From Selaginella tamariscina (Eukaryota; Streptophyta; Lycopodiopsida; Selaginellales; Selaginellaceae): a DNA stretch of 64,000 bases. A model generated the notes under the pieces. The model was not told the DNA's origin, searched no databases, and saw nothing but the letters and a program-made list of their open reading frames with translations. Shown in pieces: positions 11,426-23,899 of this stretch. The stretch spans positions 69,501 through 133,500 of the forward strand of contig PUQB01000431.1 in assembly GCA_003024785.1 (NCBI GenBank), in the 5' to 3' direction. How positions within the stretch are numbered: the stretch's first letter is position 1; each line of letters starts with the position of its first letter. The position numbers and the translations under genes are program-made.

Positions 11426-11983
11426 TGTGCAGAAAATGCTCGTCCTCGTCTTCATTTATCCAACTGCTTTCTTGCCTTTGTCTGACGAATGCTTTGAATT
11501 CTGTAGATATGGGCCCTCCTTTAAACGGAAAACCACTATCCTTCTCATTGTCCAAGTTGAACATGTCCATTTCTACAAAGGCCTGTTGTTGTCACTAACC
11601 TCCCGTGAAAGCAGTCAGAGACTGTTGCTATATCACAATAGTACATTCTCGTTGTATGCAGCACCCACAACCACCAATCATGTGCGTTTGCGTGTGTGTG
11701 TGCGTGCGTGTGCGTGTGTGTGTGAGAGAGAGAGAGAGAGAGTTCATCATCTTTGTTTAGATAAATAGCAATAATGATGATAATGAATAAACAACTAACT
11801 GGATGATGCATTGTCACTGGAGAAGAGCTCTTCACCACTTTCTTCTTTTTACTGAGTGTGCACGTCATAAGTTATTTAGCTTATTTGTGTATATGTATGT
11901 ACATATACACACGCAGAGTACCTTGGAATCTTATTACTTTGTCGTGGAGTCCCTGTAAATACATATAAAAAATGATGTCGCTT
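11426..11983. other. Spacer with a (GT)n(GA)n microsatellite
   Basis: This is the 5' flank of the expansin gene and the 3' flank of the dehydrogenase gene. A GT-rich tract at about 11690-11723 passes into (GA)n at about 11724-11741. No gene is seen. Confidence 0.6.
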
Positions 11984-12685
11984 TTACGTATTTACAAGCT
12001 GTTGACTGTAGCTCCAAAGCTTTTTGGCCAGTTCTGGATCATTGGCATACTTGCTACAAGGCGCTTCCTTGCAATCCACGAAGTATTTACCAGAAACCCC
12101 GTTTAAGTCTGGGTGTGCTGCTACGTAACATGTCGTTGCTGCTCCCTAAAGCATAGTTAACATTAATTATCATAGTTAATAACACACTAAACATTATGCC
12201 ATAAATGTGTGTGTCTGTGCGCGTGTGTGTAATGATAAATACCTGTTGGATAGTTTTGAAAAGACCAGGAAATGCCGAGTACATGTCTGAGAAGAAACAA
12301 TGTAATGTATATATATATATACACATACATACATACATATACACACACATACTTACATTCAGCTGGCTTGAAGAAGCTGCCAACAATGTTCGTATGAATT
12401 ACTCCTGGATGCAATGCGTTCGCTGTAATATTTGCTCCTCGCTCCTGTACAGTTTAAATCAAGTAGTTAAGCATAAAACGATTACACAATCCCAAGTGAA
12501 TATGGACATATATGTGTGTGTGCGTGCGTGCGTGTCTGTGCATACGTGCATGCGAGCACGTGGTTGAAAACCTTTAGTATGCGTGCAAGTTCCTTTGCAT
12601 GTAGAATGTTGGCTAGTTTTGACTGAGCATATACAGACCGGAGTCCATGCAAGCTACCAACACAAGAATTCGTTTATATACATAG

Positions 12686-12768
<83 letters not shown>

Positions 12769-13648
12769 GTATATGCAGAGAAATAGATTTCCCTCTAATC
12801 ACACACAACACACCACACCACACACACCTTTTCACAAGTGGGATGGAGTAGAGCCAGCTCTTCTTGTTGAGGTTATCAAAATCTATAACCATTGGCACTC
12901 TCATGCTGTCTTGATGAAACAATCACAATTCGACCTTCATTACCACTCTCCTCTGCAGTGCTTATCATCAACTCCTGGAGTAACTTTGTTAAAAGAAAAT
13001 GACCTACACATACACAAAACACTTGATACACATACGCTCGTGTAGATATGTGTTCATCATTACCAACATGATTCGTTGCAAATGTCAGCTCCAAGTTGTT
13101 TCGGATAACCTAAAACTCGCTGGAAGCCATTCCTGCATTATTACTTCAACAGCAAAACAAAAGTCACTAATTGTAAGCTTTTCTTATTTCTTTATTTTTT
13201 TTGACAGTCGTATAGATATAAATGCAACACACACTATACATACATGCACTGCATACATACACAGTACACACACACATATTGACTTACATTAGTATGTGTA
13301 GTGGTAGGTTCAAGGATTTGAACTCGTTTGCAAACTCGCGTACAGAAGGCAGAGAGCTGAGATTTAAATGAAGAACAGTGAGCTGAACACTTGGGTCCTC
13401 TTTGATAATTGCTGCCTTCGCTGCTTCTGCAGATTTCATATTTCGACAAGCAAGTACGACATGAGCCCCCTTGATCGCCAGGGCTCTTGCTGCTTCGAAC
13501 CCAATCCCCCCATTTGAACCTGGAGAACATGCGTGTGCGTGTGCGTGCGGGAAAATCTTTCATTACCTGTGACAATTGCGACCTTGGAATCAAGACGAAC
13601 ACCAGATAGAACATCGTCAGCGGTGGATTTCCCATTCAAGAGCTCCAT
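11984..13648 (-). CDS. Short-chain dehydrogenase/reductase, retinol dehydrogenase/TIC32-like
   Basis: NAD(P)-dependent oxidoreductase of the classical SDR fold; the substrate is unknown. Start at 13648 (MELLNGKSTADDVLSG). The nucleotide-binding motif TGSNGGIG spans the first intron (VAIVTG|SNGGIG). Next come HVVLACRN, LHLNLSSL, an NNAG-type exon, LELTFATNHVGHFLLTKLL, IVIVSS, the catalytic YAQSK (Tyr-x3-Lys), ITANALHPGVIHTNI and GAATTCYVAAHPDLNGVSGKY. It ends SYSQQLVNT at 11984. About eight exons join in phase, except for apparent single-base breaks near 13105-13125 and 12880. The fold and motifs fit the plant TIC32/RDH11-14 group. No transit peptide is evident, so a plastid envelope role is only a possibility. 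The fourth intron holds a long CT/CA tract. Confidence 0.88.
12688..12762. repeat. (CT)n(CA)n compound microsatellite
   Basis: About 21 CT units are followed by about 16 CA units in an intron of the dehydrogenase gene, (TG)n(AG)n on the sense strand. Confidence 0.95.
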
Positions 13649-16600
13649 ACTGCCCTAAAGCATATACTAATATTCCATTTAAAATCAAGTGTACTATTAT
13701 TAAGTAAATAAAACGTCCGGTATATTTTTATATTCTCATCCTCTTAAATTTATATATTATTTTTCTTAAACGATGAAACTAATGCTTATTAAATGCATAA
13801 TTACCTGAATCATAAATTTATTTAAAACAAGTTAACTGACAGCGTCACGTTTTACATAAACTTTACACACTCACACACACACACACACTTATGTTTATTT
13901 TGAATAAGAATATGTATATACTTACATATAAAAATATATATAAGTATAAAGTTGACCTGAGTCATAATGTTGTATATCAATATAATTTGCTAAATAATGT
14001 TTAAATGGAAAACCATTCAATCCAGATGAGACCCTACATAAAATATGTATATGTGTATATCATGCAACATAATATTGAACACAACATATATATTGTTTCA
14101 TCTTAGCACACATATATTTTATATTCATAAGTATTATTCAGAATATGGTATTAATCAATTAATAAGGCAACGTATGTACACACATACAGCTCTGAATGTA
14201 TAACATAAGATATTAGCTATCATATATATGATAATTAAATATATATGTTGGTGTATACACATCATTAAGGTATCAATATCCCTTAATGGTATCAATATCC
14301 CAAATTGTTTTGGGATGATACACAATATATTAGAGATATTTTTTTATTTAAGAAATTTCATAAATAAATATTTAAAATATTTTAATAATAAAAAACGTAA
14401 TCAATGATTATATATCAAAAATATACCCTAACCTTCCAACCTCTTATTACTATTAAACTTTTTTTCATTTATATCATAAATCATATAAATTCTATATAAA
14501 TAATACATCCTCGTATAAATGGTTTGGTGGAACAACTTATCACAACGTTAAAGGGAATGATTGCAAAATACATAAACTTTCAATATTTAGATTGAAATGA
14601 TTATTTATCATCTCTTTCGATATGTTTATGTTACTGGATATAGAGTTTTGTTGGTACTTCACCATATAAACAACTCTTATATGGTTATGACCCGGTGTTA
14701 CTGACAGAGTTGGGTTTACCTTCTCACTTGCCACAAGCTGCTAATGGTAGGTCTTGAAATTGGTATTTGATGACATTATTTCATTGGTTCAAAAAGAGTT
14801 TACAAAACACTTAGGCCGCATACGACAACGGTGCTACAACTTTCATCATCATCAACTATCTACAAGTACAAGGTGGATGAACTAGTGTTGATTCATTTTC
14901 CCAAGTTTATAGTACGTGGTTTAGTCAAGAGTTTCCTTATTCAATGAAAGGGAGCTGTAGCAAGTAAGGTCGCAAATTTATAAGGTTCGGCATGACATTC
15001 ATCCAATCCTTTAAAGATTATACATGTGCAATGGTTGAAGCGTTTCATGTAACAAGGTCAGGAACATATTATGTCACCTATAGATCCACCAATTCCTCCT
15101 CCAGATGTTTCTTCAAATTCGGGTCCATTTATCAGAAAACCCTAACCACCTTCCTTCTATCTTTCGTTTTGGAGAGGAAGGGATGATGTAATGTTCATGT
15201 GTACGATTGCATGCAATCATGGATTCGTTTCAATTTTGGACCACTCACTCCTGTATATAAATTAGGATTTTGGATTAATACAATATACACATTTCTATTC
15301 CGAGTTCTTACAAACTTTATTATATTACATATAATATATTGTTAATATATCTTAAATTTTAAAAATTATAAATTAAAAATTATCAAATAATTAATATTTA
15401 GATTTCTTAAACAAAATTTATAGTTGAAATAAAATCTAAATCATCTTAATTTATATAGTAAATGCCACTTAATATATATTTTGATATATAAACATGCAAT
15501 TTAAAAAAGAATTATTTAATTAAATAAGTCAAGGATTATTATTTAATTACAAATTTCATTACTTATACTTATTTTAAATGAAGTGAGTTTAAAAAATAAA
15601 ATAAAAGATCACTCTTAGGAGATGCAATTATGTTGAACATGTAAAGGTATTTAATTAATTATAATTGTTAACAAGTTCTCACACATTACAAATTTCAATA
15701 AATCATGTAATTTAATGTTGAATATAATATATATATTAATATATATATAATATAATATATTATATATATATATATATATATATAAAGGTTTTAGTTTAAA
15801 TGTTTAAGAGATTTTAATATTATTTTAAAAGCATTATTCAAAGTTTAATAAATTACTTATTTTTAAATAAGCTTTTATTTCTTATTTAATTTAGTTAAGA
15901 TTGCTTTGAAGAATTAATATAAAACATATTTGTTTATTAATAATGCCATGTTAATAACATTATCAAACTAGTTATATTATTTGTATTTATATAAACATTT
16001 GTTAAGAATGAAAAATTACGTACATTATATAATTTAGAGTCACTTGATTTTTTATAAATAAGTTATTTGCATAACACAATTTAAAAGTATTTAGTTCATA
16101 TATTTAAAGAACATATAATAAAGTAAGAATGTCACCGTTATAAAATTTTGAGTAAACATATAAACTTCATATGAGTTTTTTCTTTTTTTTTTTCATTTTA
16201 ATATTAAAGAATTATTTATGTAATTAACAATAAATATACTTTTTAATATATTTTAAATTCTTTTCCAACTAACATTTCTTAAATGAAGTTTAAAGTTGAA
16301 TAAGATTTAAATTATCAAATTAAACTATATTAAGATATTTATTTCTCCCTAATGCATTTTAATTTGAAATAAAATTTAAAGTATCAAATTAGTATATATC
16401 TCTAGAATTTATTTCATTAGTATTATTTTACATTGTATACCAATATAATATATTATAAATATAATAAAAAATGATAATACAAAATAATAATATCTTAAAT
16501 ATATAAATAAAAATTTAAATTATATCTAAATCTTAAATTTTAAATAATTTATATATAAAATTTCAATTTTTAAGACATACACATTATTATCTTTAAATAA

Positions 16601-16983
16601 AAGATTTATCACATAATTCACATTCATTAATTAATTAAACTAAAGAGTAATTCTTTATTTTAATTAGTCTTTTATGCATAGAGTGTATAACCTATAAAAA
16701 TATATAAATTAAATAACTGATTAAATATATATTAATTTATTATCTTTTAGTGTATTTAATTAATTAAATAATATATTCTTATATTTAGCACAATTTAAAA
16801 TAAATATACTACTTATATCTTATATTTAAGGCTGAAATATATCTAACTAAATAATGTGAATCATTATATATTTGTGGTATATATTTATGGTTTATAGTTA
16901 TTAATATATGAACAGAATATCACCTATTTCATTCATTTATAAATGGTTTAGTAACCTAAATCATTATGCTACACAAAAAGTTT
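13649..16983. other. AT-rich intergenic DNA
   Basis: This is more than 3 kb of very AT-rich sequence with no gene, apart from one decayed retroelement fragment near 14.5-15.2 kb and a TA-rich tract near 15720-15785. ORFs here are short and low in complexity. Confidence 0.6.
14505..15190 (+). mobile_element. Fossil fragment of a Ty3/gypsy-like integrase region
   Basis: Weak similarity to the C-terminal integrase region of gypsy-like pol: an INGLVEQLITTLKGMI-like stretch near 14520-14565, followed by YGYDPVLLTELGLPSHLPQA-like residues near 14680-14740. It is an old, heavily broken piece with no LTR found. It is one of several such relics in the window. Confidence 0.35.
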
Positions 16984-19104
16984 TTAAACAGCATACTCTC
17001 GCAGGTGCATCCACTTTGTGGCTGACCACTTATCTCCTTTAATCACTGGACATCCCCCTGGTAAAGAGAAACAATGAGAACGCGCGCGCGCGCACACACA
17101 CACACACGGTTATATAGCTCTTAAACTACTTCGCAGAGTGAGTAAAACTGACACAAATGAGAATGTATAAAATGATAGAGCGAATATATAGGGGATATGC
17201 ATATATTGAAACAATACTCAGAGAGAAACGAGAAACACACACACACACATACACACACCGTGTAGGCTGAAGGGGTCAAGTTCTGCGTTAGGTGTCATAC
17301 TCCAGAACAAAAGCGCATCACCTCGGCGTGGTTTCACAGACACTCCTGTTTTGCACACTCTGATAATCGTCCCACCATGGGATTGCACTACTGTTCACTG
17401 ATGAACTTGGAAATACAGTCTCACCGCCGGCTTCCACGTCAGACCTGTACAATAAAATAAACATTCATAACTATATATTACTCTTATTTACAAACTGTAT
17501 TGGATAGTGAGTATGCATAAAGAGACGTTCGTGCCTGTGACTATACTTTGAGAAAAGAGTATATCACACACACAAAATTGCCCTATTGTTTTGCTTCTAT
17601 GCAATATCGTATTTACACACGTCCACACACACACACTGAGATTCTAATTCAGTCGGTTTGAAGATGTTCTATATAAAAACTGGTTATCTAAACTGCATGT
17701 TATCTATAGGCTGTGAGTTCGTGCGTACGCTGTGTGTGTGTGTTTGTGCTGCAAGATATCCACATATTAGATGCATACACGTACATGCAGATACGCAACT
17801 CTCGTGCTAAATAGCAGGACGGTATATGTACATATATCATGACAATATGCATACATACATACATATGTTTACTTACAAGTACATAAGAACGGTTGCAACA
17901 CGTTGGCCACCATTTTTAGTGTTTATCTTGTCATGGAAGTAATCGTGATGAGCATCGTATTTCTGACCGACTTCATAATGCAAAACCTGCAGACCTTCTC
18001 CATGTTCTGCCTACACACATTAGCCATGTCCTTAAATGAATACACACACATACATACGTAGTTCGTAGATATATGTGTGTATACATATTATATATTATAC
18101 CTTTTGGAATGAATGTAAACTGGGCAATTCTTTCCTCAATCCGATTGATTATCTCGTCTTGTCCACGTCTTAGAAAGGTACCGGAACTTGTCCGGACCCT
18201 GTAAGTTAAGTTTAACACAAATAAGTTAAGTGTAATCCTTAACACATATTTCTGATTAGTTCATAATGCTTATTTGTATTGTACTATTACTCACCTACTG
18301 TCCTTGCTCTTTCCAGTTTCATTATCTACCACAGCTGATCGCTTCATGTTTGGCTGTGCTAGCTTTATCAAATGCTCACATTCCTCAGGGGTCTACATAA
18401 AAACAAGTAAAATTAATTTTTAATTAAATTGTGGTTGTTTGTATATGTATTACTAGTGATAGTATTCATATAACTTACTAGTATATTGTGCTTTGTGAGA
18501 CTTCATACTTTAAAGTATTAAAACGGTATAATTTAATCTCAATAACTTTAAACTTTAAATCTAATTTAAGTCTTGAGGGTGGAAATTAAATTATTTACAT
18601 GGTTCAAATTGTAATAATAAATATTTAATGTATTTAATTAAAACTACAATATCGGAGCATAATCGATATACTTATATTAGTTATATTATAATAATTGTAC
18701 GATTTAACTGTACGTAACATAAATAAAACATACTGTGTAAATTAATAAACTCCATAAGTTTTAAACAATGATATAACAAAATTAGTATAAAACTTACTAG
18801 GAAATTATGGAAAACAGAGGCACGAGGCTGCCAAGATATGACTTCAGCCCAAACAGGTTCCCTTCTCCTATGAAGGATAAACATGATTAGTAACACTAAT
18901 GAAAAGGACTAATTTAGTATAAAAAAACAAACAATTCAGGTGTCTGCAAACGCAGGAGTAGTCCGCATCTGAAGGGACGGTACCAGATGGAACACCGAGC
19001 AATCCGACGGCCAGGAGCACAAGTAATACCAAAGACATCAAAAGGAGCATGGCAAATATAGTTGTGCATAGTGCTCGTCTATTGTTCTTCGATTTCATAG
19101 CCAT
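16984..19104 (-). CDS. P4H: Prolyl 4-hydroxylase (2-oxoglutarate/Fe(II) oxygenase)
   Basis: Hydroxylates proline in secretory wall proteins such as extensins and arabinogalactan proteins, in the ER/Golgi. Start at 19104: a short basic N-terminus, then a membrane anchor (TTIFAMLLLMSLVLLVLLAV). Exons run REPVWAEVISWQPRASVFHNF, TPEECEHLIKLAQPNMKRS, RTSSGTFLRRGQDEII, EHGEGLQVLHYEVGQKYDA with the HxD iron ligands (HHDYFHD), VEAGGETVFP, KPRRGDALLFWSM, and FSLHGGCPVIKGDKWSATKW. This supplies the distal iron-binding His and the 2-oxoglutarate-binding Lys. It ends LREYAV at 16984. Frame breaks near 17390-17370 fall beside an A-run. The exon 1-2 junction near 18960 is unclear. It is head to head with Sm D3, 755 bp apart. 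Confidence 0.92.
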
Positions 19105-19293
19105 AGACTGTAATATATATAAAAATCATGGAAAATATGTACATATGTAAGAAATCATGAATTTATAACTCAGATCTGAAGTATACAATTATGGAATTGT
19201 AATCTAGATCTGAAAAACATATGTTTTAAGAAGATTAATTTAATTAAACTACCTGTATGCGCCTCTGATCCGATGAAATAGCTACCACGGAGA

Positions 19294-19302
19294 AAACCCT
19301 AA
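19294..19302. promoter_or_regulatory. Telo-box upstream of P4H
   Basis: AAACCCTAA lies about 190 bp upstream of the P4H start codon. Telo-boxes are known plant promoter elements. Confidence 0.45.
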
Positions 19303-19828
19303 ATCCTTGATTAATTCGTCAACGCGTGTTTTGGTAAATTTAACGACCTTTTAATATTAAAAAATTAAATTTGTAAAAGGATTAAAATTAAAAAGCATGT
19401 AATATATAGTTTATATTTATATTTAAAATATATACGTACAATACCATGAATATCTCCTTGCTTGTAATTCTATATATAGAGATTAATATATCCATTCATG
19501 CTCTACACGTTGTAATGCATTTATATAATATATTTTTGCAACTGAGCTTGTGTATATGTGGTGTGTGTGCGTGTGCGTGTGTGTGTTGCGTGGTATAGGA
19601 TGAGGCATAAAAATATGTCTATAATTAAACATCCAAACTTAATGTATTAAAAATGACTTTCCTATAGGATTTTATAATTGTATATATAGTGTTTTGTCAC
19701 CTCCAAAATTTCAATTAATTAATATACAAACCCTAAAATTAAGAAAAATTATGTATTAAATTTTATTTTATTTTATATGTAGCAATTTACGTCAATGCAT
19801 ATATAGGGTTTAAACAGGGGAGATAGGC

Positions 19829-19836
19829 TTAGGGTT
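19829..19836. promoter_or_regulatory. Telo-box upstream of Sm D3
   Basis: TTAGGGTT, inside cttagggttaggttaaggg, ends 24 bp before the Sm D3 ATG. It is probably in the 5' UTR or core promoter, as in many plant translation and RNA-processing genes. Confidence 0.5.
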
Positions 19837-19859
19837 AGGTTAAGGGAATTAGGGTCGCG

Positions 19860-21111
19860 ATGAGCAAGAGCTTGGGGATTCCTGTGAAGCTGCTGCACGA
19901 GGCCGAGGGTCACATCGTCACCGTGGAGCTCAAGAGCGGCGAGCTCTATAGAGGTACGCTCATCGAATGCGAGGACAATTGGAACTGTCAGCTCGAGGGC
20001 ATCTTACACCGCCAAGGTATACTCAATCCTCTCTATTAGCATTTGCCAATTTCCTCTTTTATGAACATGGTATATGTGGAATTATACAGTGTCTATAGAA
20101 ATAGCATACGCATCTTCTTTTCTGGTCAGATATACATATATAGCGCTACCCATTTGCAGAAATTTCGGTTATTAGGATAGTGTTTATAGTCTGTGGATTT
20201 TGTGTGTCTGGTATTTGGAATATGGTTAAAGCTGTTGGGTTATATACATAGATGTTTTTAATGTGTTTGTATATTGATGTTTGTTTTTCAGGATGGAAAG
20301 ACTTCACAGCTGGAACATGTCTTTGTTCGTGGCAGCAAAGTGAGGTAGGTTCTCAAGTGTGTCGCTCTATTGCGTGTGTCTGTGTGTGTGCATTTTTATT
20401 TATATTTTTAATTTACAGGTTCATGATCATACCCGACATGTTGAAGAATGCACCGATGTTCAAGCGCCTGGAAGCTAAAATCAAGGTAAATAGTTTACAG
20501 TTGTATATTCATATGATATACTAATATTTATATAAATGTAAATTGTAGATCTAAGTTATAGGCTTATGCATGATATTGTACTCATGTAATCCCAATATAC
20601 ACATTCTATGTCATTAGGATTTGTGCACGTATATGTATCTGCATATGCAAGTGTATAGAGACGTATCTAAAATGAATACTGTATGTACTCTGATTCGAGA
20701 TTGACATAAGCATCTCTTTATATTATATCTTTTGCTAGTACCAAAAACGTTTCAGTTGTTTATACTTCTAAGTAGTATATGTATGCGTAAGAATGTATAT
20801 ATCAATTTTATACATAATAATAGCTAATTTATAATAATACATGCTCTATGCTTGTATATATATATATATAGTATACTAATCTTTTTGAACTTTTACAGGG
20901 AAAAGGCTCTGCAGGATTGGGCGTTGGAAGGGCGCGAGGTGTAGCTATGCGTGCAAAGGTATATTCTAACTATATGATATTTGATTTATACACATGTTTA
21001 CACGCGATTAACCAATTGTGTTTAATTGTGTATTAAGCAGGCTAGAGCTGCTGGCCGTGGTGCACCAACACCGAGTGTTCCAGGGGGAGAGCAATGCCTG
21101 TTAGGAGATAG
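19860..21111 (+). CDS. SMD3: Small nuclear ribonucleoprotein Sm D3
   Basis: Sm-ring subunit that binds U-rich sites of spliceosomal snRNAs. Five exons, about 19860-20015, 20292-20344, 20419-20485, 20899-20958 and 21038-21111. Motifs in order: [40 protein letters not shown] (Sm1), [18 protein letters not shown] and [20 protein letters not shown] (Sm2), then [20 protein letters not shown] and an Arg/Gly tail. The family ends in an Arg-rich peptide, and a VRR-stop is present at 21111 in the alternative frame. Two frame breaks are apparent: at the end of exon 1 (about 20005, near ATCTTACACC) and in the GGGGG run at 21083. Sm D3 is essential, so assembly error is the likely cause. It is divergent from P4H and carries a telo-box. 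Confidence 0.95.
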
Positions 21112-21375
21112 AAATTCACAAGCTTGTAGAACTCCGGACGAGATTTTTTTGGTAAAAGTTTTTAATATAGTCTTATTTATGTATTAAAATTAACCAAAAA
21201 AAAGTTTGATTTCCTTGATGTGATCTTTACTACGTTTTAATTATTGTATTAAACTCAATGCGTTTAATTAATTGACATCACATAATGTGTATTAAACATA
21301 TTAATTAAACTCATATCGTATTGAATTAAACTCCTCAATACGTTTTAATGATTGTCATCCCCAAAACGAGGAGTG

Positions 21376-21601
21376 ATGAACGGCTGGGATCATCACGCTT
21401 ACGAGTGGGAATCTTTCTGATCCGGAATTGTCGTTAGATCTTCTCGACATTCTGTCTCAGATGGGGATCAACGGTCGAAAAGAGATCGGAAGGATATTAC
21501 ATCGGACGCTCACGAATCGACCTAATCTTGAATCTGTGGTTAATGGCAGAAATGGGGTAGAAGATTACTTAGAGTGGTTACTGGATGCCATTAGCGTTTA
21601 A
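21376..21601 (+). CDS. Orphan coding-like island, unknown
   Basis: This is a roughly 230-bp island of higher GC within AT-rich DNA. One frame runs from near 21418 to a TAA at 21601 and reads like a soluble helical protein: LSLDLLDILSQMGING, then IGRILHRTLTNRPNLESVV, then YLEWLLDAISV. The run of about 60 codons uses all codon positions normally and shows no simple repeat. An ATG at 21376 (MNGWDHHAYEWESF) lies one frame away. I do not recognise it. It could be a small gene, an exon of a longer gene, or a gene fragment carried by a mobile element. It lies 265 bp beyond the Sm D3 stop, on the same strand. Confidence 0.4.
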
Positions 21602-23044
21602 CTACGAAGAGAATATTCGAAAGTATCATCCCGATAATCATTTTTAAACAAACAATATTATATCTACAAAATATATAATTATCAAAATAATTTTTTTATT
21701 ACCGAAAGTTTTATCTATATTCGTTTTAAACTATGTTTCAATATTTTTAATTAATTATTAAAAAATTTAATTTTTGTAATGAGATTTATTAACATGTAAA
21801 TCCTTTACCTTTATTCTTTAATTTCGACATACATACAGAGTGTTTATTCTTGTGTTTGCATACAGTTTTATATACTAACATTAAAAGTAATATTATAATT
21901 AAAAATAAAAATTATTATCTTTTATCCCACATAAACTAGAGTTGTTTTTATAATATAAAACTTTTTAAAACAACTTTAATTATATTTAATTTATACATTA
22001 TAGTGCAGTACATTGTTTTCTAATCGGTTTATTTTAGTTATTTTTACTTTTGACAAATACTTATACCATTTTAAAGAAGGAAACGTCTGGCGTATATGGT
22101 TATGGTTTAAACTATATTATAGATATATGTATATTAAATTCATATTTATATATATAGCTCCCATATTAACAGATACAATTTAAAATATCATCTGTTTATA
22201 CCATAATTTTAATTCATTGAGCATTGATACACACAAACTATAGTGATTTTAAGAACATGTACTTGGTTGGGATATTCCACTATGAGTTTTTTCATATAAG
22301 AATATATAATTTAATGATAATTATACAAAATCATATATATGTAAATAGGAATCTATATATATGTAAACCATTATATACATATGTATTTTAGTATTAATAA
22401 TTGAATATATATACTATTCCACATAAAAATATATACAACAATATGGGTTCTTTATGTTTCAAAATCTACGAACACACACGCTGTTGAGTCAAATACACAA
22501 AAACATTATGTGTGTGTGTGTGCGTGTATAGTTAATATGCACATTTTATAGTGTAAAACACAGACAGTTTTATAAAGACTTCTCATGCATCAATATTATA
22601 ATTAAACTTATTTAAATTAATATATATTAGTTAATAACTCTTATTAATTTTATAAAATGCTACATAAAAATACATATAAATATAAATAGAATAATTCAAA
22701 TAATCTACAGGTTCTACCTTACATATAGACAGCTGTGTTATACACGGTTTGCAAGATAATTTACTTTGAGTTAATAACTATATCGACGGCTATATTTCTT
22801 TATTTATAAAACACACGCACACGCACACGCGCGCACACACACATGCTAAGCAGATATGGTTAAAAAAAAACGTTGAGAGAGACAATCCAGGTATGTCCAT
22901 CATTAACAATGCTTATATTCACTGTATAGTACTAAATAAATTTATAAGCGTACTATTGTCAGTTTTATAAGCATTTATTATAAATTTAGTACATGATGTT
23001 GATTTATAATTTTGAATTTGAACTTTAGGTAAAGGTGCCCTGGA

Positions 23045-23083
<39 letters not shown>

Positions 23084-23899
23084 TATGTATTGTTAAATAT
23101 GAAACTCTTTTATAAGAATTCAAAGTTACACTGCAGTTTGCAAGATATTTCAAAACACACACACACCAATATGTGAGTGTGTTTATACATAGATATTTTG
23201 TGTGTGTGTGTGTGTGTGCGCGCGTGCGGGGATGTTGATTAGTTGATGTAGAATAATAATTATAATTATGTTAGATCATATGACTCCTTATATTTAACAC
23301 ACACGCGCACACCCACGCGCACACACATATGCAAGCATTTTTGTTGTGATAAGATGCTAGCTTGGATAGCAACAGAAAGTTGTTGCTGGCCAACCGTACC
23401 TTCTATTCCTATTCTTTTTGCATGACTGTACTCCTCGTAAGGTGAAAGACAACAAATGGTAACTTAAATATATAATATATTAACATATACACAGAGATAC
23501 AGAGTATATATTTATACAGTATATTATACTTGTTTGCAGGGGGTCATGTGATGATGACACAATCACGTCCTTTAATCAATATGCAACTATGACGTGGAAC
23601 AAAACCTTTATATCTTTCTCAAAAGGACTATATTGGTTGGCTTCATGTGGTCCCGTGTATCGTCAAATGTTAGATAGCGATTGACGTATTGACATGGACC
23701 TTCTATTCGCATAGTTGGGTATACACACACACACACGTATATGTATCAGGTCCTCCGTACCTCTGATATTTTACCGTCCTACACAATATAACACATGCAA
23801 CTGTGATCTGTTCTCACACACGCACGCACGCACACACACCAACGTGATGGGAAGAGAAGTTAAGTGTTATTTATGCATTTGTATGTAAATGTATATACC
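21602..23899. other. AT-rich intergenic DNA with microsatellites
   Basis: No gene seen. It has a (TA)n tract at 23050-23078, GT-rich patches near 22508 and 23199, and CA/CG-rich patches near 22812 and 23300. Confidence 0.6.
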
